Source: Welwitschia mirabilis
Taxonomy: Eukaryota > Gnetophyta > Gnetopsida > Welwitschiales
Length of the DNA: 64,000 nucleotides
NCBI GenBank assembly: GCA_051453625.1
Contig: JBOZIK010000001.1
Span: 296,329,078 to 296,393,077, forward strand
Direction: 5' to 3'
Shown here piece by piece: positions 46,561-59,346 of this stretch. Position numbers and translations under genes: made by a program. Positions within the stretch are counted from its first letter, which is position 1. Each line of letters starts with the position of its first letter. Under the pieces are notes generated by a model. That model ran no database searches, was not told the DNA's origin, and saw only the letters and a list, made by a program, of their open reading frames with translations.

Positions 46561-48105
46561 TAAACTAGAAAGCCTTAGTTCTTAGGTTACTGGCAAAGGA
46601 AAGATTCCATTTTAGAGTTACCAAGTGCTGAGAGGATAATGTCTCACAAATATGTATATGTGAATTTAATCAAGGAATGGCTTTACAAGAAAGTGTTGTT
46701 CAAAGTTAAAAATTATTAGAGTAAAGGGTTTATTCCTTACTTAGATAGATCGTTAACAAACCAAGTTATAGGCAAGCTACAAAAATATCTATGGAAAACT
46801 AAAGTGCATCTGAGCGCAGGAGAATATAAGAGAACATTACATGGAGGAAAAATAAATGGTAAGACTCTCTTAATTGAAATACATGGCATGAACAAGATAT
46901 CATGTAAAACTTGGAAAAGGTGTATGATAGGAAAGTATGAAGCTTTAGAATGGATAATCATTAAGGGTAAAGTGCTTGCCACAATTAGTATAAATAAAGA
47001 AGGTTTAAAATAGTAGAAACCTATCACATTTATGGACTACCTATAATGATAGTATATCTTTTTTAGGAATTTCTACTCATAGTTATAGCTTGGAGTAATT
47101 TTAGTAGAGAATCTAAGTGGATAGCTACTCTAAACACAATAGGAAAGTTTTTTGAAGTTATTTTATGGCACATTTAAGTTACCCAAAATCAATTAATGTT
47201 ATTAAGTATAGTGTAGAATAAATTATTCCAAAATTAAAGATAAAGGTAAGAAAGTTTTTGGCACTGAAGGTGATGAACAGGCGCTCATGGTATGGACTAG
47301 TAAATTTAGAAATAATGTAGAGTTATAATAGATAATAAAAGCAATAAGATGGAAAGCCCTTCTGAAACTTAGAGGTGAGGAAAGTTTTAAAAGAAGACAT
47401 TAGAATATCAGAACCTAGTTAATTGCACAAAAGATTGGTTTGAGGATGGAAGGAAACTTGGTCCAACTAACATTTAAAGGCCATAATGATGCAAATATAT
47501 TTTTTGAGAGATAGTCTCCCTAAAGTAGCAAATTATATTTTAATAGGATAATTAAGACCTTCTTTAGATCTAACTACTAAATTCATAAACCTATACCTGA
47601 TTTAGAATGGGAATCACTAAAAACTCTAAGGGCTCCACTTCAATTTTCTCCTAGCACTCTAGTCAGAAAGAAGAATTAATTTGATACATTTCTTTACTCA
47701 AAAGCTTAAAGACAAAGTAGAGAGAAAGAATTCTAAGTTTATTTAAAAATTATTATACTTTCCACATGGCAAATATGATAAGGTTAGGATAAGTAGGAAG
47801 TATATAAGAGAGAAGATATCCTAGCAAATTAGAAGGGAGATATTTTACTATTAAGGGAAAGAACCTCTAAGAAATATTCATAAGTAAAAGAAAAGTATAA
47901 GAAATTGGAGCTCATACCATTACAGGACAAGCTTAAGCAATCAAAGTAAAGATAGAGTTAGGGTCACTGTGGTAAAGTAGAAAGCAAAAGAAAAAATAAA
48001 GTAGTCATCTCCTGAGAAACTTACTTAGTTGGACTTACTTAAGTAATAAGATTAGATTAGGCAAGAGAAGCTATCTGAGTAGCCAAGGCAATAGAGTAAG
48101 CATAG
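46560..48105 (+). pseudogene. LINE ORF2 C-terminal region, poorly preserved
   Basis: The open frame 46804-47013 (start MHLSAGEYKRTLHGGKING) has no certain match. Around 47230-47290 the plus strand reads IKVRKFLALKVMNRRSWYGL, which could be the start of the zf-RVT segment that follows L1 RT. The rest shows no motif. Confidence 0.4.
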
Positions 48106-50441
48106 TTTAATGTTCTTAGTTTTAACATTCAAGCATGAAACAAATTTCTAGTAATCAATTATTATCAACATGACATACCTCTTTTTGTATGGAGTGTTAT
48201 CTACCACTTTATGTTTAACTTAGTTAAAAACTATAATGTAATGTTATCAAGACTAATCCATTATATTATCTGGGAACTTAAACTCTTAACCTACTATGTA
48301 GCTCTTAGTCAATTATGTCCCTATGTTACACTTTTACATAAAATTGTAGTAGATAATAGATAACTCTAGTTTAACTAAGGTATGGTGAAATTAAATGATC
48401 TTTACTATTGTGATAGACATATTTGTTAGTATACTCCTTATAGAAAGGAAGGAATTTGAAATTTAACAATAAGTTAACCACTCATACTATAGTTACACTT
48501 AAGGTTATTGATATAGTGAACAACAAGTAACTATAATATTAATTGCAAGTGCGTTAAATTAAATCAGTAAAAGTCATCTATCAGTATTAATGAATCTATA
48601 AGGTACATACATAATACATTCTTCAATAATCTTACAAAAGAAGAAGATAACTTGCACATATAATTCTACCATCTAAGAGTAAATAAATACATCACGTACA
48701 TATTTGTAAATGCTTCTTATTTAATTTCAAACTAATCAAGTGTAAAAATGATCTCAAGATAACGACTGTCACAAACTCCAAAACATATAAGTTCCAAGTA
48801 AGATCTCATGCAGCAACATAAGACAAGTATTGGCATCATGACAACAAGTATTATAAAATCACAAGAGTCTTCTAATAATAACATCCAATAGAGAAGAAAA
48901 GCAGTCAAATAGACATCCAATCTTGCATTGCGCTATCAGCTCAATCATGCATCCTAGTAGCACTGATTTTTGCACATGCAAGTATGGTGTGAGAACTGTT
49001 ATTCAACACAGTTCCCAGTGTGGGCCAAGGCAAAGGAACAGGTAGGCATGGATTCCGAAGTCAAGGTAGAGACTAGAATACAAGAGAGATAACCATAACC
49101 ACTCATTGATTAAATTTATCTTCTTTAATGTTGTCTCACAACATATTCAAGTAAGCCAGTTGCACATAATCAGGAGGAATTAATTTTATCACAATTGTGC
49201 AGATATCTTTCCCTTTTTTCCCTGGAGGTTTGGTCTCATGGCCATGGGCCTCACAATAGAGAATCACATTTTCTAAAATACGAACAACTGGTTACCTCAG
49301 CCAAATTTAATTTTCTTACTTAATATCAACATCAATGGTTAAAAAGATGATTACATGCAAGGGTTATAATGGATAGTCAACAAGAATTAACACAGATAGT
49401 TAACAACAAGATAACTTATGATTCACAAGATTCTCATAACTAGCTTACATGAAACAAAGACTTTATATGCTTTTAAAAGATTGTCACAAGATATCAATAG
49501 AAGATTTTAAGATTTTATGATTAGTTTAACACATACAAGAAACATAAGAAATATTACATTTACACAAAATTTATAAGATTCAGCAAGAATTATACAGATA
49601 CATTAAAGGAAAACTCAGATCATGCAAGAAATACAAGAAAGAACCATACTAGTATTTACAAAAGAGGGTTAAGTACCATACTTGGTTTTAGCTAGACTCC
49701 AAGATACTCCTAGTTGTTTTCAAGCTTCACACAATCACAATTTGCAAGGTATATTCCTATGACTCTAATGACTAGGGGGGCTCAGATATTTATATCATAG
49801 GACTAACAGTAGGACTAACAATAAGGCTTAAGTTCAATAGATAGTTTAGGTTCCCTTAATCCATCCTTTCCAAGATTGACCACTGGGTGTAAACAATAAT
49901 ATAACAATATCTGATAAATAATTTTAACTACATGAAGCAAATAATAATAGATGATACTTAAAATTACATATATTTTCTATTACATGAATTAAATAAAGTT
50001 AAGAGAATTAATGTTAAGTTACAATTTTAAAAATCTAAAATACATTAAGAAATCTAAATGCATGAGATAAATTTAAGAGCAAATACTTTAGATCACATAT
50101 TATTACTATTGCATGGACAAATATAATTAAAAAAATATATATCAAAGTTACAGTTAGTTTCCAATATAAGTCAAGAAATCCAATGTTAAACTATATCAAT
50201 AGAAAATCATGCGTAAGCAATAATAAAATTTGTCATTAACTCAATATTTTAATTAATTAACTAAAGAATTAATTAAAATAAATAACTATAACTTAATCTT
50301 TCAATAAATTATAAAATAAATAATCATGCAAATACCTAATTTAACTATTACTTGTATTACATATATTATTATTTTTAACAATTTGGAACTAGACTTATAA
50401 CTAGTAATGTTTTCTAAACTAAGGAAAATCTAGACATGACA
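48106..50441 (-). repeat. Isolated chromovirus-like LTR, 2.3 kb
   Basis: It begins tttaatgttct and ends ctagacatgaca. It matches 57041-59346 over the full length. The left flank has no primer site and the right flank no polypurine tract, so it is a solo LTR from LTR-LTR recombination or a truncated remnant. The 5-bp flanks (catag and gagaa) do not match, so a clean solo LTR is not proven. A minus orientation is assigned from the partner element. Confidence 0.8.
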
Positions 50442-51517
50442 GAGAAGAAATTACAAATGCACTTGTATGAAACAAAAGGAAAGTATCACTCTTTACAAGG
50501 AAGGAAAGGATCTCTATGTATAGATAAACAAAGGCATATAGATCAAGATCATAAGATCATATGATTTAGCATTGATAAGTGGAATAAGTAACATTGAAGT
50601 ACAAAAAGAGATCATATTTATGACTCATGCATCTAACTAGGCTGAGTAATCTTCTTACTTTAATTAGTAAGGTTAATTACATGCATCATTTCCTCATGAT
50701 AACTTTTTTTAATCCTTTTTAGATTCATAAGTAAGTTTAATTCATTCAAGACATGCATTAAAAGAATAAATTCATAAATTTTAAAATTTTCATATGTCAT
50801 AATAAGATAGACTCTTCAATTCCAATGAATAAAACAATGAGTATACCATGAACCAAGTGTCCTTACATATCTCAAGAATATAAAAGTAATGGTAGAGTAA
50901 ATCTACTCATTTATCATTCTTGATTCTAGGTAAGAGTGCATATACTTGTTTAAATGACCATTTATTTAAAAATATATAAAATCTATCAATTATATAATCT
51001 AAGGAGGTAAATATTTATTCATAATATAGTACACCTATTATATTTACCATGAATCTAATTAAGTAAATAAGATGTAAAAAAGGTTATCTAATTTTAAATG
51101 TTTAAATAGATTTTTTTGATAAAAACCTTATAACATAATTTTTATCATTTTCATGGTAAATTATAAAGATTACAAACTAAGATTAATTTGAAATGACATC
51201 TTATTTTAATAAGGAATTTAAATAACAATACTTAATTATTTGACCAAAAGCTTAGTACTCTTAATATTCAAGTAAACAAGGTATATGAAATATGGGATAT
51301 GACATTTTTCACCAATTAGATTGATTTACTCCTAGAAATTAAGATACATAAAAAGATTGACAATACTTAAGGATAAATTTTATGATTTAAAAAAATTTGG
51401 ATATTGAATTTTTACAAGTTATCACCACTCTATTTTGCATTAGTCAATTTAGATCCAAAATAATTTCATATTTTTCTAAGTCAATAATAATTGATTGTAT
51501 TTAAAAATTGCCCCTAT
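50442..51517. other. No gene recognised
   Basis: AT-rich sequence between the isolated LTR and an N gap. I see no similarity to the LTRs on either side and no motif. Confidence 0.5.
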
Positions 51518-51617
51518 NNNNNNNNNNNNNNNNNNNNNNNNNNNNNNNNNNNNNNNNNNNNNNNNNNNNNNNNNNNNNNNNNNNNNNNNNNNNNNNNNNN
51601 NNNNNNNNNNNNNNNNN
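51518..51617. other. Assembly gap (100 N)
   Basis: Probable gap of unknown size. It hides about 1.4 kb of the 3' LTR that should begin here, unless the LTR is truly truncated. Confidence 1.
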
Positions 51618-52492
51618 ATGTATTCATACGAGACTCACAAAATGCCAATACATGAAAGAATTTCAAAACATGCAAGAAGATAGAAGTATTTATAAGAAAG
51701 ATTGAGGACCACACTTGGTCTTAGCTAGACTCCAAGATACTCCTAGTTGTTTTCAAGCTCCACATAATCACAATTTTCAAGGTATACTCCTACGAATCTA
51801 ATGACTAGAGGCACTCAGGTATTTATAACATAGGACTAACAGTAGGACTAATAATAAGGCTTAAGTTCAACAGATAGTTTAGATTCCCTTAACCCATCCT
51901 TTCAAATCCTGACCACTGGGTATAAACAATAAAATAACAATATCTGATAAGTCATTTTAATTTCATGAGGCAAATAATAGGAGCTAATACTTAAAATCAC
52001 ATATATTTTCTATTGCATGAAGAAAATAAAGTTAAGAGAATTAATGTTAAGCTTCAGTTTTAAAATTCTAAAATACATTAAGAAATTTAAATGCATGAGA
52101 TAAATTACAAGAGTAAATACTTGAAATCACATATCATTACTATTGCATGGATAAATATAATTAATAGAAATCTATATCAAGCTACAGTTAGTTTCTAATA
52201 TAAGTCAAGTAATCCAATGTTAAACTGCATCAATGAAAAAACATGCATAAGCAATAATAAATTTCATAGTTAACTCAACTTTTAAACAATTCACTAAAAG
52301 AAATAATATAAGTTAATATTTCAAAAAATTATAAATTAAATAATCATGCAAATACCTAATTTAACTATTATTTTTATTACATATATTATTATTTTTAAAC
52401 AATTTAGAACTACTTATATTATTATTAAATTTCTAATATTTAATTATTTATCTAAATTAACTAGGAAGGTTCTCTAAACTTAGGAAAATATG
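51618..52492 (-). repeat. 3' LTR (partial) of the chromovirus-like element
   Basis: Matches 58461-59346. It ends tatgaacgtgaca. The outer part lies in or beyond the N gap. Confidence 0.85.
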
Positions 52493-52510
52493 AACGTGAC
52501 AAATCCCTTC
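52493..52510 (-). promoter_or_regulatory. Polypurine tract of the chromovirus-like element
   Basis: Minus strand TTTAAGTGGAAGGGATT directly adjoins the LTR start TGTCACGTTC. This places the interior to the right and fixes the minus orientation. Confidence 0.75.
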
Positions 52511-55482
52511 CACTTAAAGAATTTCCTCCTAAAAACTTGTTATTAATCTAGGCTTTCATTGCAAGATCTTACACATTAACTTTCATGATACTTAATTCTT
52601 TACTTATCCAAATCATTAAACCTTCTATAACTTAATTATTTTCTTCAAACCACTAATTGTCTGGGTCTAAGATTTATGATACTATTTGAAAGATTAATTT
52701 CATTTTAAGTTAAAGTAACTTTTGATTCTGTAAGAAGCATGTATTAATTGAATAAGCAAGATGCATTAAGGATTAATTTGCAATAAAAAAGGTAGTTTTA
52801 AGAACCAAGGAATCAAGATACTTCACCAACTATTTCAACAATGCAAGGTAAGCACTGAGATCGTAAGTAATACAAGACTAGCAAGTTTAAGCCATAAAAG
52901 ATGTACAACAGTTATACCAGATTTATAACATGACTTGAAACATGTAAAAATACAAGATTTGAGATTAGAAAAGATAAGTATATTTTCAATTACAACCGAT
53001 GTTCATCACAGAGTCTCAATCAATAAAGGGATAAATAAGTCATCCTTATAAATTGCAAAATTCAAGAAACTACTATATTTTAGAAAATAAAAGATTCTTT
53101 AAACATAGAGAATTACAAAACTCAAGATCATATAAATGATAATAGAATCATATCATATTTGAAAAGAAGGTAATACTTGAACCATATGAAAGATACAAGA
53201 AAACGATAAGAATCATATGAGGTATATAAGAATGGAGATCTATATCATTTATGAATTATGCAACACATAGGATCATAAGAAAAATCTAAGACCATATATA
53301 ATTTCAACATAAAGTGTTTCCAAAATTTTTTTATTAAAAGCAATTTAAGTTTTCATCATAAGTTAGGAAGGCTATACGATAGTGGTAAGTGTACTATGAT
53401 GACTTGGTTTTCAAAATGAATAATAAGTATATTTACATGTACCAATACTAGGAAACTTGTTTACTACAAGTTATGAAACATGACATAGATGTTATCATTT
53501 TTAACATGGTGTTATGTTGTTTGTGACTACTACCTTTACTACCCTTCTAGCTTAAAAATTACTCTACTGAGTATTAATCAGTCATTTTGGTGACCATAAC
53601 TATACTTAAATATGAAGTTTCCTATAATTTTAATTCCTTTCTCCTTTTAGTATTACTAAGATATGGATTAACTGCATATTTAGTCCTTGGACTATGTTTT
53701 ATATCATTCCTTATATATATATATATATAGTTTCTTCTCTTATGTCATAACAATTAACTAGGCCATATGTGTACTTCTTAAGGTAGGGTTTAAAAGTTTC
53801 TAAGTGGTTTTATAAACAAGATGACATGTACTTCATAGAAAAGATTATTTTAGCCATTACATCTGTAGAATATGATGTCAATAGTTGGGTTCTGCTAATG
53901 ATCAGTTTCTTTAAGGTCTTTCATAAAGATATAGAATGCGATTTACATGCCTATAAGGAATTAAGACTATGTTATCGTAACCAACGAACTAGATATAATA
54001 GGAAGAAGGACTATGCATCTTTTATAATACTCCTATTTTAAATTTTGACTTATAGTTAAGCATCAACTATAGGTAAACATGCTTATGCTCTTGATGCATT
54101 ATGAATGATTATATCTCCTAACATTACTTATTGAATAAGCTAAATCTTTTCATGAGTTAATATTACAATGTGGGATCTAAGGCTCTAGAATCATATCAAT
54201 CTAGTCTGATGTAAGATTAGGGCTCTTGAATATCTCAGTCCATCACTATCAACATCTACCTGCAAACTTGAATAAATTCATTTGCTTGAAGTTATTATCA
54301 TGATCTCTCATTTTTTTACATTAAACATTCATAATCTAGCTAAGCATCCTAATTATGCTCAAGGCCCTCCAACAGCCCGACCTCACCCTTTTTTCTTAAA
54401 GAAAGTAATACATCCCTTTTCCTCAAAATTTAACCTTCTTACTATATAAATTCAATGTGAGAATTTACATACAATTTGATTCACCAATAAATTATCTATT
54501 CAGATAGACTCAACAAAAGGATCTTTTGTTAAATCTTCTAGAGTAAAGGCATAAATTAACATTAATCTTTCTTAGCTTTTCTCTTATTTGTATATACACA
54601 TGGTTCTCACATTTCTACCACTATTATAATTATATGTTTTTACTTCTACCTTAAAGAAGGTTTAAAGGTTACACATGGAAAAAGACATGTAGATAACATC
54701 TTTCTTTTATTTAGAGGTTATCTACATACTTCACTATGATAAGATATCAAAGTTATATCATTAGAACTACAACACTTCTATCCCTAATGGAATAATGTTG
54801 ACTCACCTTGATTCTTATTTCTATATTTCATAATTAATTTACCTTCTATGAAACTTCTCTAATCTTAGGAGGGAAAGGAGATTTTAGCCTTATTCTAAAT
54901 GTCAATTTATTTAGACTTAGTTATGACTACAAGCACTTCAAATCATAAAAGAGAAGATATCGTTAAATTAAAGTTATTATTAGACTATTGGGCTAACATC
55001 TTTTCACCTTGCCTAGTGAGCAATGTAAAGGACTTTTTCCACAACTTGAAGAAAACCATATTTTACCCTAGAGTTTACATTTGTTATTCTCCGAGTCTTA
55101 TTGAATTTTAATCCTTACTAATTCTACTAATCTCTATAAGTGATTTAATATATACAGATGATGCTTAAACCGTAGGATAGAATTAATTAGGATTTAGGTA
55201 TGTTCTAATCTTTTATGGTTAAAGTTTTAAGACATTTAATGCGTTGATAAAATAATCAATCATCAATACTTAGATTAATATGTATATTAAGATTCCTCTA
55301 AAAGGCATCTTGTTTATAGAAGATAAGATAAATTTATGGCAAGTGTACATAAGAATTTGTTAACTTGAGGGATATGATTTTTGTTACCTCACTTGAGAAC
55401 CCATGACTTAAGCTTCTTTCCCCTTTTATAAATATTTTAGTCACTACCATACAACTTTATACAGATTACATCTATTTTTTTT
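52511..55482 (-). other. Chromovirus-like interior, left part, no gene recognised
   Basis: AT-rich. It has a (TA)n microsatellite at about 53711-53729. Open stretches 53826-54041 and 54899-55111 lie on the plus strand, antisense to the element, and carry no known motif. Confidence 0.5.
53711..53729. repeat. (TA)n microsatellite
   Basis: About nine uninterrupted TA units. Confidence 0.95.
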
Positions 55483-55905
55483 AAGGTGCACACGTTAAAA
55501 CATGGACTCATCGAGCTCTCTTCACGAATTTGAACTCTGCGTTGATGTCACGGTGGTTCGGTGTTGTCTAAAGTGGATAATGGCTCAAGCGCATGCTCTA
55601 AGGGAAGAGGAATTAAAAAAAGGTAGACAACTGGTGCACTGTCAGACATTTAGGAAGAATGGGTTTTGCAAGCAAGATGACAAGGAGGTGGGACTGCAGT
55701 CGGAAGCCAGAAAATGTGTAACGCGGCAGATGCAGGGAGCGCGGACGAGTAGCGCACAGAGGGGAAGCGCACGGACTGGTGCAAAAGTGATGGATGCGTA
55801 GAGGGGAGAGATGCCTGGAGAAAGAAGAACGCTTAGAAAGGCGCTGCTAAAGATGCAGGCAGTCAGCGGCCGCGTTCAAGTGGATGAAGAGAACACTGCA
55901 TAGGC
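55483..55905. other. CpG-rich island
   Basis: I count about 22 CpG in some 420 bp, and G+C is near half, while the surrounding tens of kilobases are AT-rich with only scattered CpG. It contains gcggccgc (about 55866), acgcggcag, gagcgcggacgag and gcgcacgg. The edges are sharp: T-rich DNA before 55483 and AT-rich DNA after 55920. It is either a younger insertion not yet decayed by methylation-linked deamination or a segment kept unmethylated. See findings. Confidence 0.85.
55502..55801 (+). CDS. Hypothetical 99-codon open frame inside the CpG-rich island
   Basis: It opens with MDSSSSLHEFELCVDVTVVR and contains AQAHALREEELKKGRQLVH, a charged helical stretch, then Cys, Lys, Arg and Ser-rich sequence (CKQDDKEVGL, SAQRGSARTGAKVMDA). 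I recognise no family. It is the only frame of the window with ordinary amino-acid composition and GC-containing codons, but 99 codons without a stop are expected more often in GC-richer DNA, so the frame could be chance. A second in-frame Met lies at codon 27 (55580). An 8-T run about 30 bp before the start and no clear TATA box precede it. It lies antisense to the chromovirus-like element. Alternatives are a first exon, a gag remnant of a younger insertion, or non-coding DNA. Confidence 0.25.
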   Translation: MDSSSSLHEFELCVDVTVVRCCLKWIMAQAHALREEELKKGRQLVHCQTFRKNGFCKQDDKEVGLQSEARKCVTRQMQGARTSSAQRGSARTGAKVMDA

Positions 55906-57020
55906 AGACTGAACAATAGAACGAAACCCCAATGTATCTTTAAAAGTTCTCAATGGAGTTAGGGCTCATTAAAACAGAAGAATTTTAAGAAAAAGAGGCT
56001 AATGATGACTTGATACACACCCATACAAATGACCATTGAGCTCATTGGATTTAAGGGCTAAACTGTTCCAATTTTTTAGATGCTCAGTTACAAGGGTTGA
56101 AAAAAAATTCAGATCCTCTTCTCCAAGTTTAAATCCTATATATCTTTAGGTGTAACATCTATATTTTACTTACTAATTACTTATTCTGTTGTATAGTGTA
56201 GGTCCCATTAATTTTTAATAAATAAAATGCTCTAAAATCAAAGTTTTTTTTTTTTTGGTTTTCTTGGAAATCTTCTAAATAATTTATCACATAAATGGAA
56301 TATGCAAACTCAAACTTATAACCTTTCAATTAAAAAAACTAATGACCCAAGCATAGTGCCAAGGAGACTCTTAAATATCAATCTTTTTATTTCAAGTATT
56401 ATTTTTAAAAGGAATAGCAACTAGATTATAAAACTCAAAAAGTCTAGGCCCCCATTACCTTAACTAATCCTAATTCCAAAGTTCTATTTCAACAAGAATA
56501 AATTTAAGCTAGCCCTCATAAGCTCTTATAAAATTTGAATTTGTACCACTATGAAGCTAGTTTATTATTTGTCAACCAATTTGGAGTAACAAACCATATA
56601 AGGTACATCTAAGATATGATGCCATGTTACTATTGCATGGCCATGCATTACATTTCCTATGAGGAAATCTTGATACCTTATAAACTAAAAGGAATTGCCC
56701 TGCATAGTAATGATTAACATGCAATCATCTCTCTCTCTAACTCAATAACACATAGTAAATTAGTGTCGAACTGAGTTGCCTTTTATGAATGACATGTTCT
56801 TTCTTGGAGTTCCCTTGTTGTTGCAATTTTAACAGTTAAATACGATAGTCATTATCATTAAATAGAGGTTTTAAATAACAAGTTAGGTGGGTTTAATAAT
56901 TCTCTACTACATAAATTTCATTTATTTAGATTTAATAAGAAGTTCCTAAATATTCTATACCTCTTTATATTCCTTTATACTTGTTGCCCAGGTTCTATTA
57001 TATCTTAACAACTATTGCAA
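55906..57020 (-). other. Chromovirus-like interior, right part, no gene recognised
   Basis: AT-rich, with a poly-T run at about 56243-56256. The gag region expected next to the primer site is not readable. Confidence 0.5.
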
Positions 57021-57023
57021 CCA

Positions 57024-57036
57024 GGATTTGATACCA
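57024..57036 (-). promoter_or_regulatory. Primer binding site (initiator-Met tRNA type)
   Basis: Minus strand TGGTATCAAATCC matches the usual TGGTATCAGAGC start, 4 bp inside the LTR. Such sites are shared by chromoviruses and Ty1/copia. Confidence 0.75.
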
Positions 57037-57040
57037 AAAA

Positions 57041-59346
57041 TGTAATGTTCTCATTTTTGACATTCAAGCATGAAACTAATTTTTAGTAATCAATTGTTAT
57101 CAAAATGACATAGCCCTTTTCGTATGGAGTTTTATCTACCACTTTATGTTTAAGTTAGTAAAAAAACTATAACATAATGTTCTCAAGATTATAATACCTA
57201 TTATATTATCTGGGAATTTAAACTCTTAGCCTACTGTTTAGCTCTTAGTCAATTAGGTCGTTATGTTATGCTTTTACATAAAATTGTAATAGATAACAAA
57301 TAACTATAGTTAACTAAGGTATGGTGAAATTAAACCATCTTAACTATTGTGATAGACATATTTGTCAATATACTCCTTACAGAAAGGAAGGAATTTAAAC
57401 TTTAACAATAAGTTAACCACTCATACTACAGTTACACTTAAGGTTACTAATATAGTGATTAACAGTTAACTATAATTAACTGCAAGTGTGCTAAATTAAA
57501 TTGGTAAAAGTCATTGATCAGTATTAATAAATCTATAAGGTGCATACATAATAATTCTTCAAGTAACCTTACAAAAGAAGAAGATAACTTGCACATATAA
57601 TTCTACCATCTAAGAGTAAATAAACACATCACATACATATTTGTAAATGCTTCTTATTTAATTTTAAACTAATCAAGTGTAATAATAACTCTCACAAGCT
57701 CTAGAATACATAAGTTCCTAAGTAAGATCTCATGCAATAATATAAGACAAGTATTGACATCATGCCAGCAAGTAACATAAACTTAAAATCACAAAAGTCT
57801 TCTAACAATAACATCCAATAGAGAAGGGAAGCAGTCAAATAAACACCCAATCTTGCATTACAGCATCAGCTCAATCATGCATCCCAATAGCATTAGTTCT
57901 TGCACATGCAAGTATGGTTTGAGAACTGTTATCAAACATAGTTTCTAGTGTGGCCAAAGGCAAATGAACAGGGAGGAAAGAATTTCCAAGTCAAGGTAGA
58001 GACTAGAATATAAGAGACATGACTATGACCACTTATCGATTAAATTTATCTTCTCTAATGTTGTCTCACAACATTTCCAAGTAAGCCTGTTGCACATAAC
58101 CAAGAGGGGTAAGATTATTATAATTATGCACATATCTTTCTCTTTCTTCTTGAAGGTTCGGTCCCATTGTCATGAGATTCACAATAGAGAGTTACACTCT
58201 TTGGGGTTTGAACAACTGATTACCTCGGCCGGAATTTATCTTTCTTAATTAATGGCAATGNNNNNNNNNNNNNNNNNAATATCATGCAAGGGTCATAATA
58301 AGGGTAATCAATAAGATGACTCAGGGTTCACAAGGTTTTCACAATGACTTACATGAGACATAAACTCTAAACATCTCCTAGAAGACTCTCACAAGATAAC
58401 ATTAAGGGACTGTAGGATTTTCACAAAAACAGTAGCACATACATGATAATGCAAACATAATGTATTCATGTGGTATTCATAAAATACCAATACATGAAAG
58501 AATTTCAAAACATGTAAGAAGATACAAGTATTTACAAGAAAGGTTGAGGACCACACCTGGTCTTAGCTAGACTCTAAGATACTCCTAGTTATTTCTAAGA
58601 TTCACATGATTACAATTTTCAAGATATGCTACTATGACTCTAATGACTGTGGGGACTCGGGTATTTACTCCATAGGACTAATAGTAGGACTAATAATAAG
58701 GCTTAAGTTCAATCAATAGTTTAGATTCCCTTAACCCACCCTTTCCAAGCCTGGTTACTAGGTGTAAATAATAATATAACAATATCTAATAAATCATTTT
58801 AACTGCATGAGGCAAACAACAGGAGCTAATACTCAAAATCACGTATATTTTCTATTGCATGGATAAAATAAAGTTAAGAGAATTAATGTCAAGCTACAGT
58901 TTTAAAAATCTAAAATACATCAAGAAATCTAAATTCATGAGATAAATTACAAGAGAAAATACTTCAAATCACATATCATTATATAGTGTGGATAAATATA
59001 ATTAAAAGAAATTTATATCAAGCTGCAGTTAGTTTCCAATATAAGTCAAGTAATCCAATGTTAAACTGCATTAATAGAAAAAAATTAATAATAAATAATA
59101 AATTTAATAGTTACTCAATATTTGAATCAATTAACTAAAAGAAATAACTATAAGTTAATCTTTCAATAAATTCTAAAATAAATAATCATGCAAATACCTA
59201 ATTTAAATATTACTTTTATTACATATATTACTATTTTTAAACAATTTGGAACTAGACTTATTATTATTATTAAATTTTTAATATTTAATTATTTATCTAA
59301 ATTAACTAGGAAGATTCTCTAAACTTAAGAAAATTTGAACATGACA
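57041..59346 (-). repeat. 5' LTR of the chromovirus-like element, 2.3 kb
   Basis: It runs from tgtaatgttct to tttgaacatgaca, short inverted ends. It is the only complete LTR of this family in the window apart from 48106-50441 and is interrupted by a 17-N gap (58261-58277). The flank after it is tatag. Confidence 0.85.
58261..58277. other. Assembly gap (17 N)
   Basis: Short gap inside the LTR. The other LTR copy has about the same length here. Confidence 1.

Larger units (their letters stand above)
42490..48105 (+). mobile_element. L1-type LINE, decayed, plus strand
   Basis: A non-LTR retrotransposon of about 5.6 kb. ORF1 (DUF4283 and zinc-knuckle remnants, about 42790-43340), endonuclease start of ORF2 (about 43878), RT (about 45590-46560) and a weak C-terminal zf-RVT-like part appear in the order of plant L1 elements. 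All frames are broken. Two tandem duplications (45071-45172 and 45212-45422) lie within ORF2. No clear poly-A tail or target duplication was found. The right edge is taken as the start of an LTR at 48106, the left as the loss of similarity to E5, so both edges are approximate. Confidence 0.8.
51618..59346 (-). mobile_element. Chromovirus-like LTR element with empty interior
   Basis: It consists of a 3' LTR fragment (51618-52492), a polypurine tract (52493-52510), 4.5 kb of interior, an initiator-Met-type primer site (57024-57036) and a 5' LTR (57041-59346). Long LTRs with TGT(C/A)A(C/T)GTTC ends and an initiator-Met primer fit the Tekay/Del type of chromovirus. The interior shows no gag, protease, RT, integrase or chromodomain that I can read on the minus strand, so this looks like a large non-autonomous derivative (LARD-like) or an extremely decayed copy. 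A CpG-rich island sits inside. Confidence 0.75.

Noticed and set aside
46737-47027. 96-codon minus-strand open frame
   Set aside because: Antisense to LINE ORF2, rich in Phe, Ile and Leu as expected by chance, no motif.
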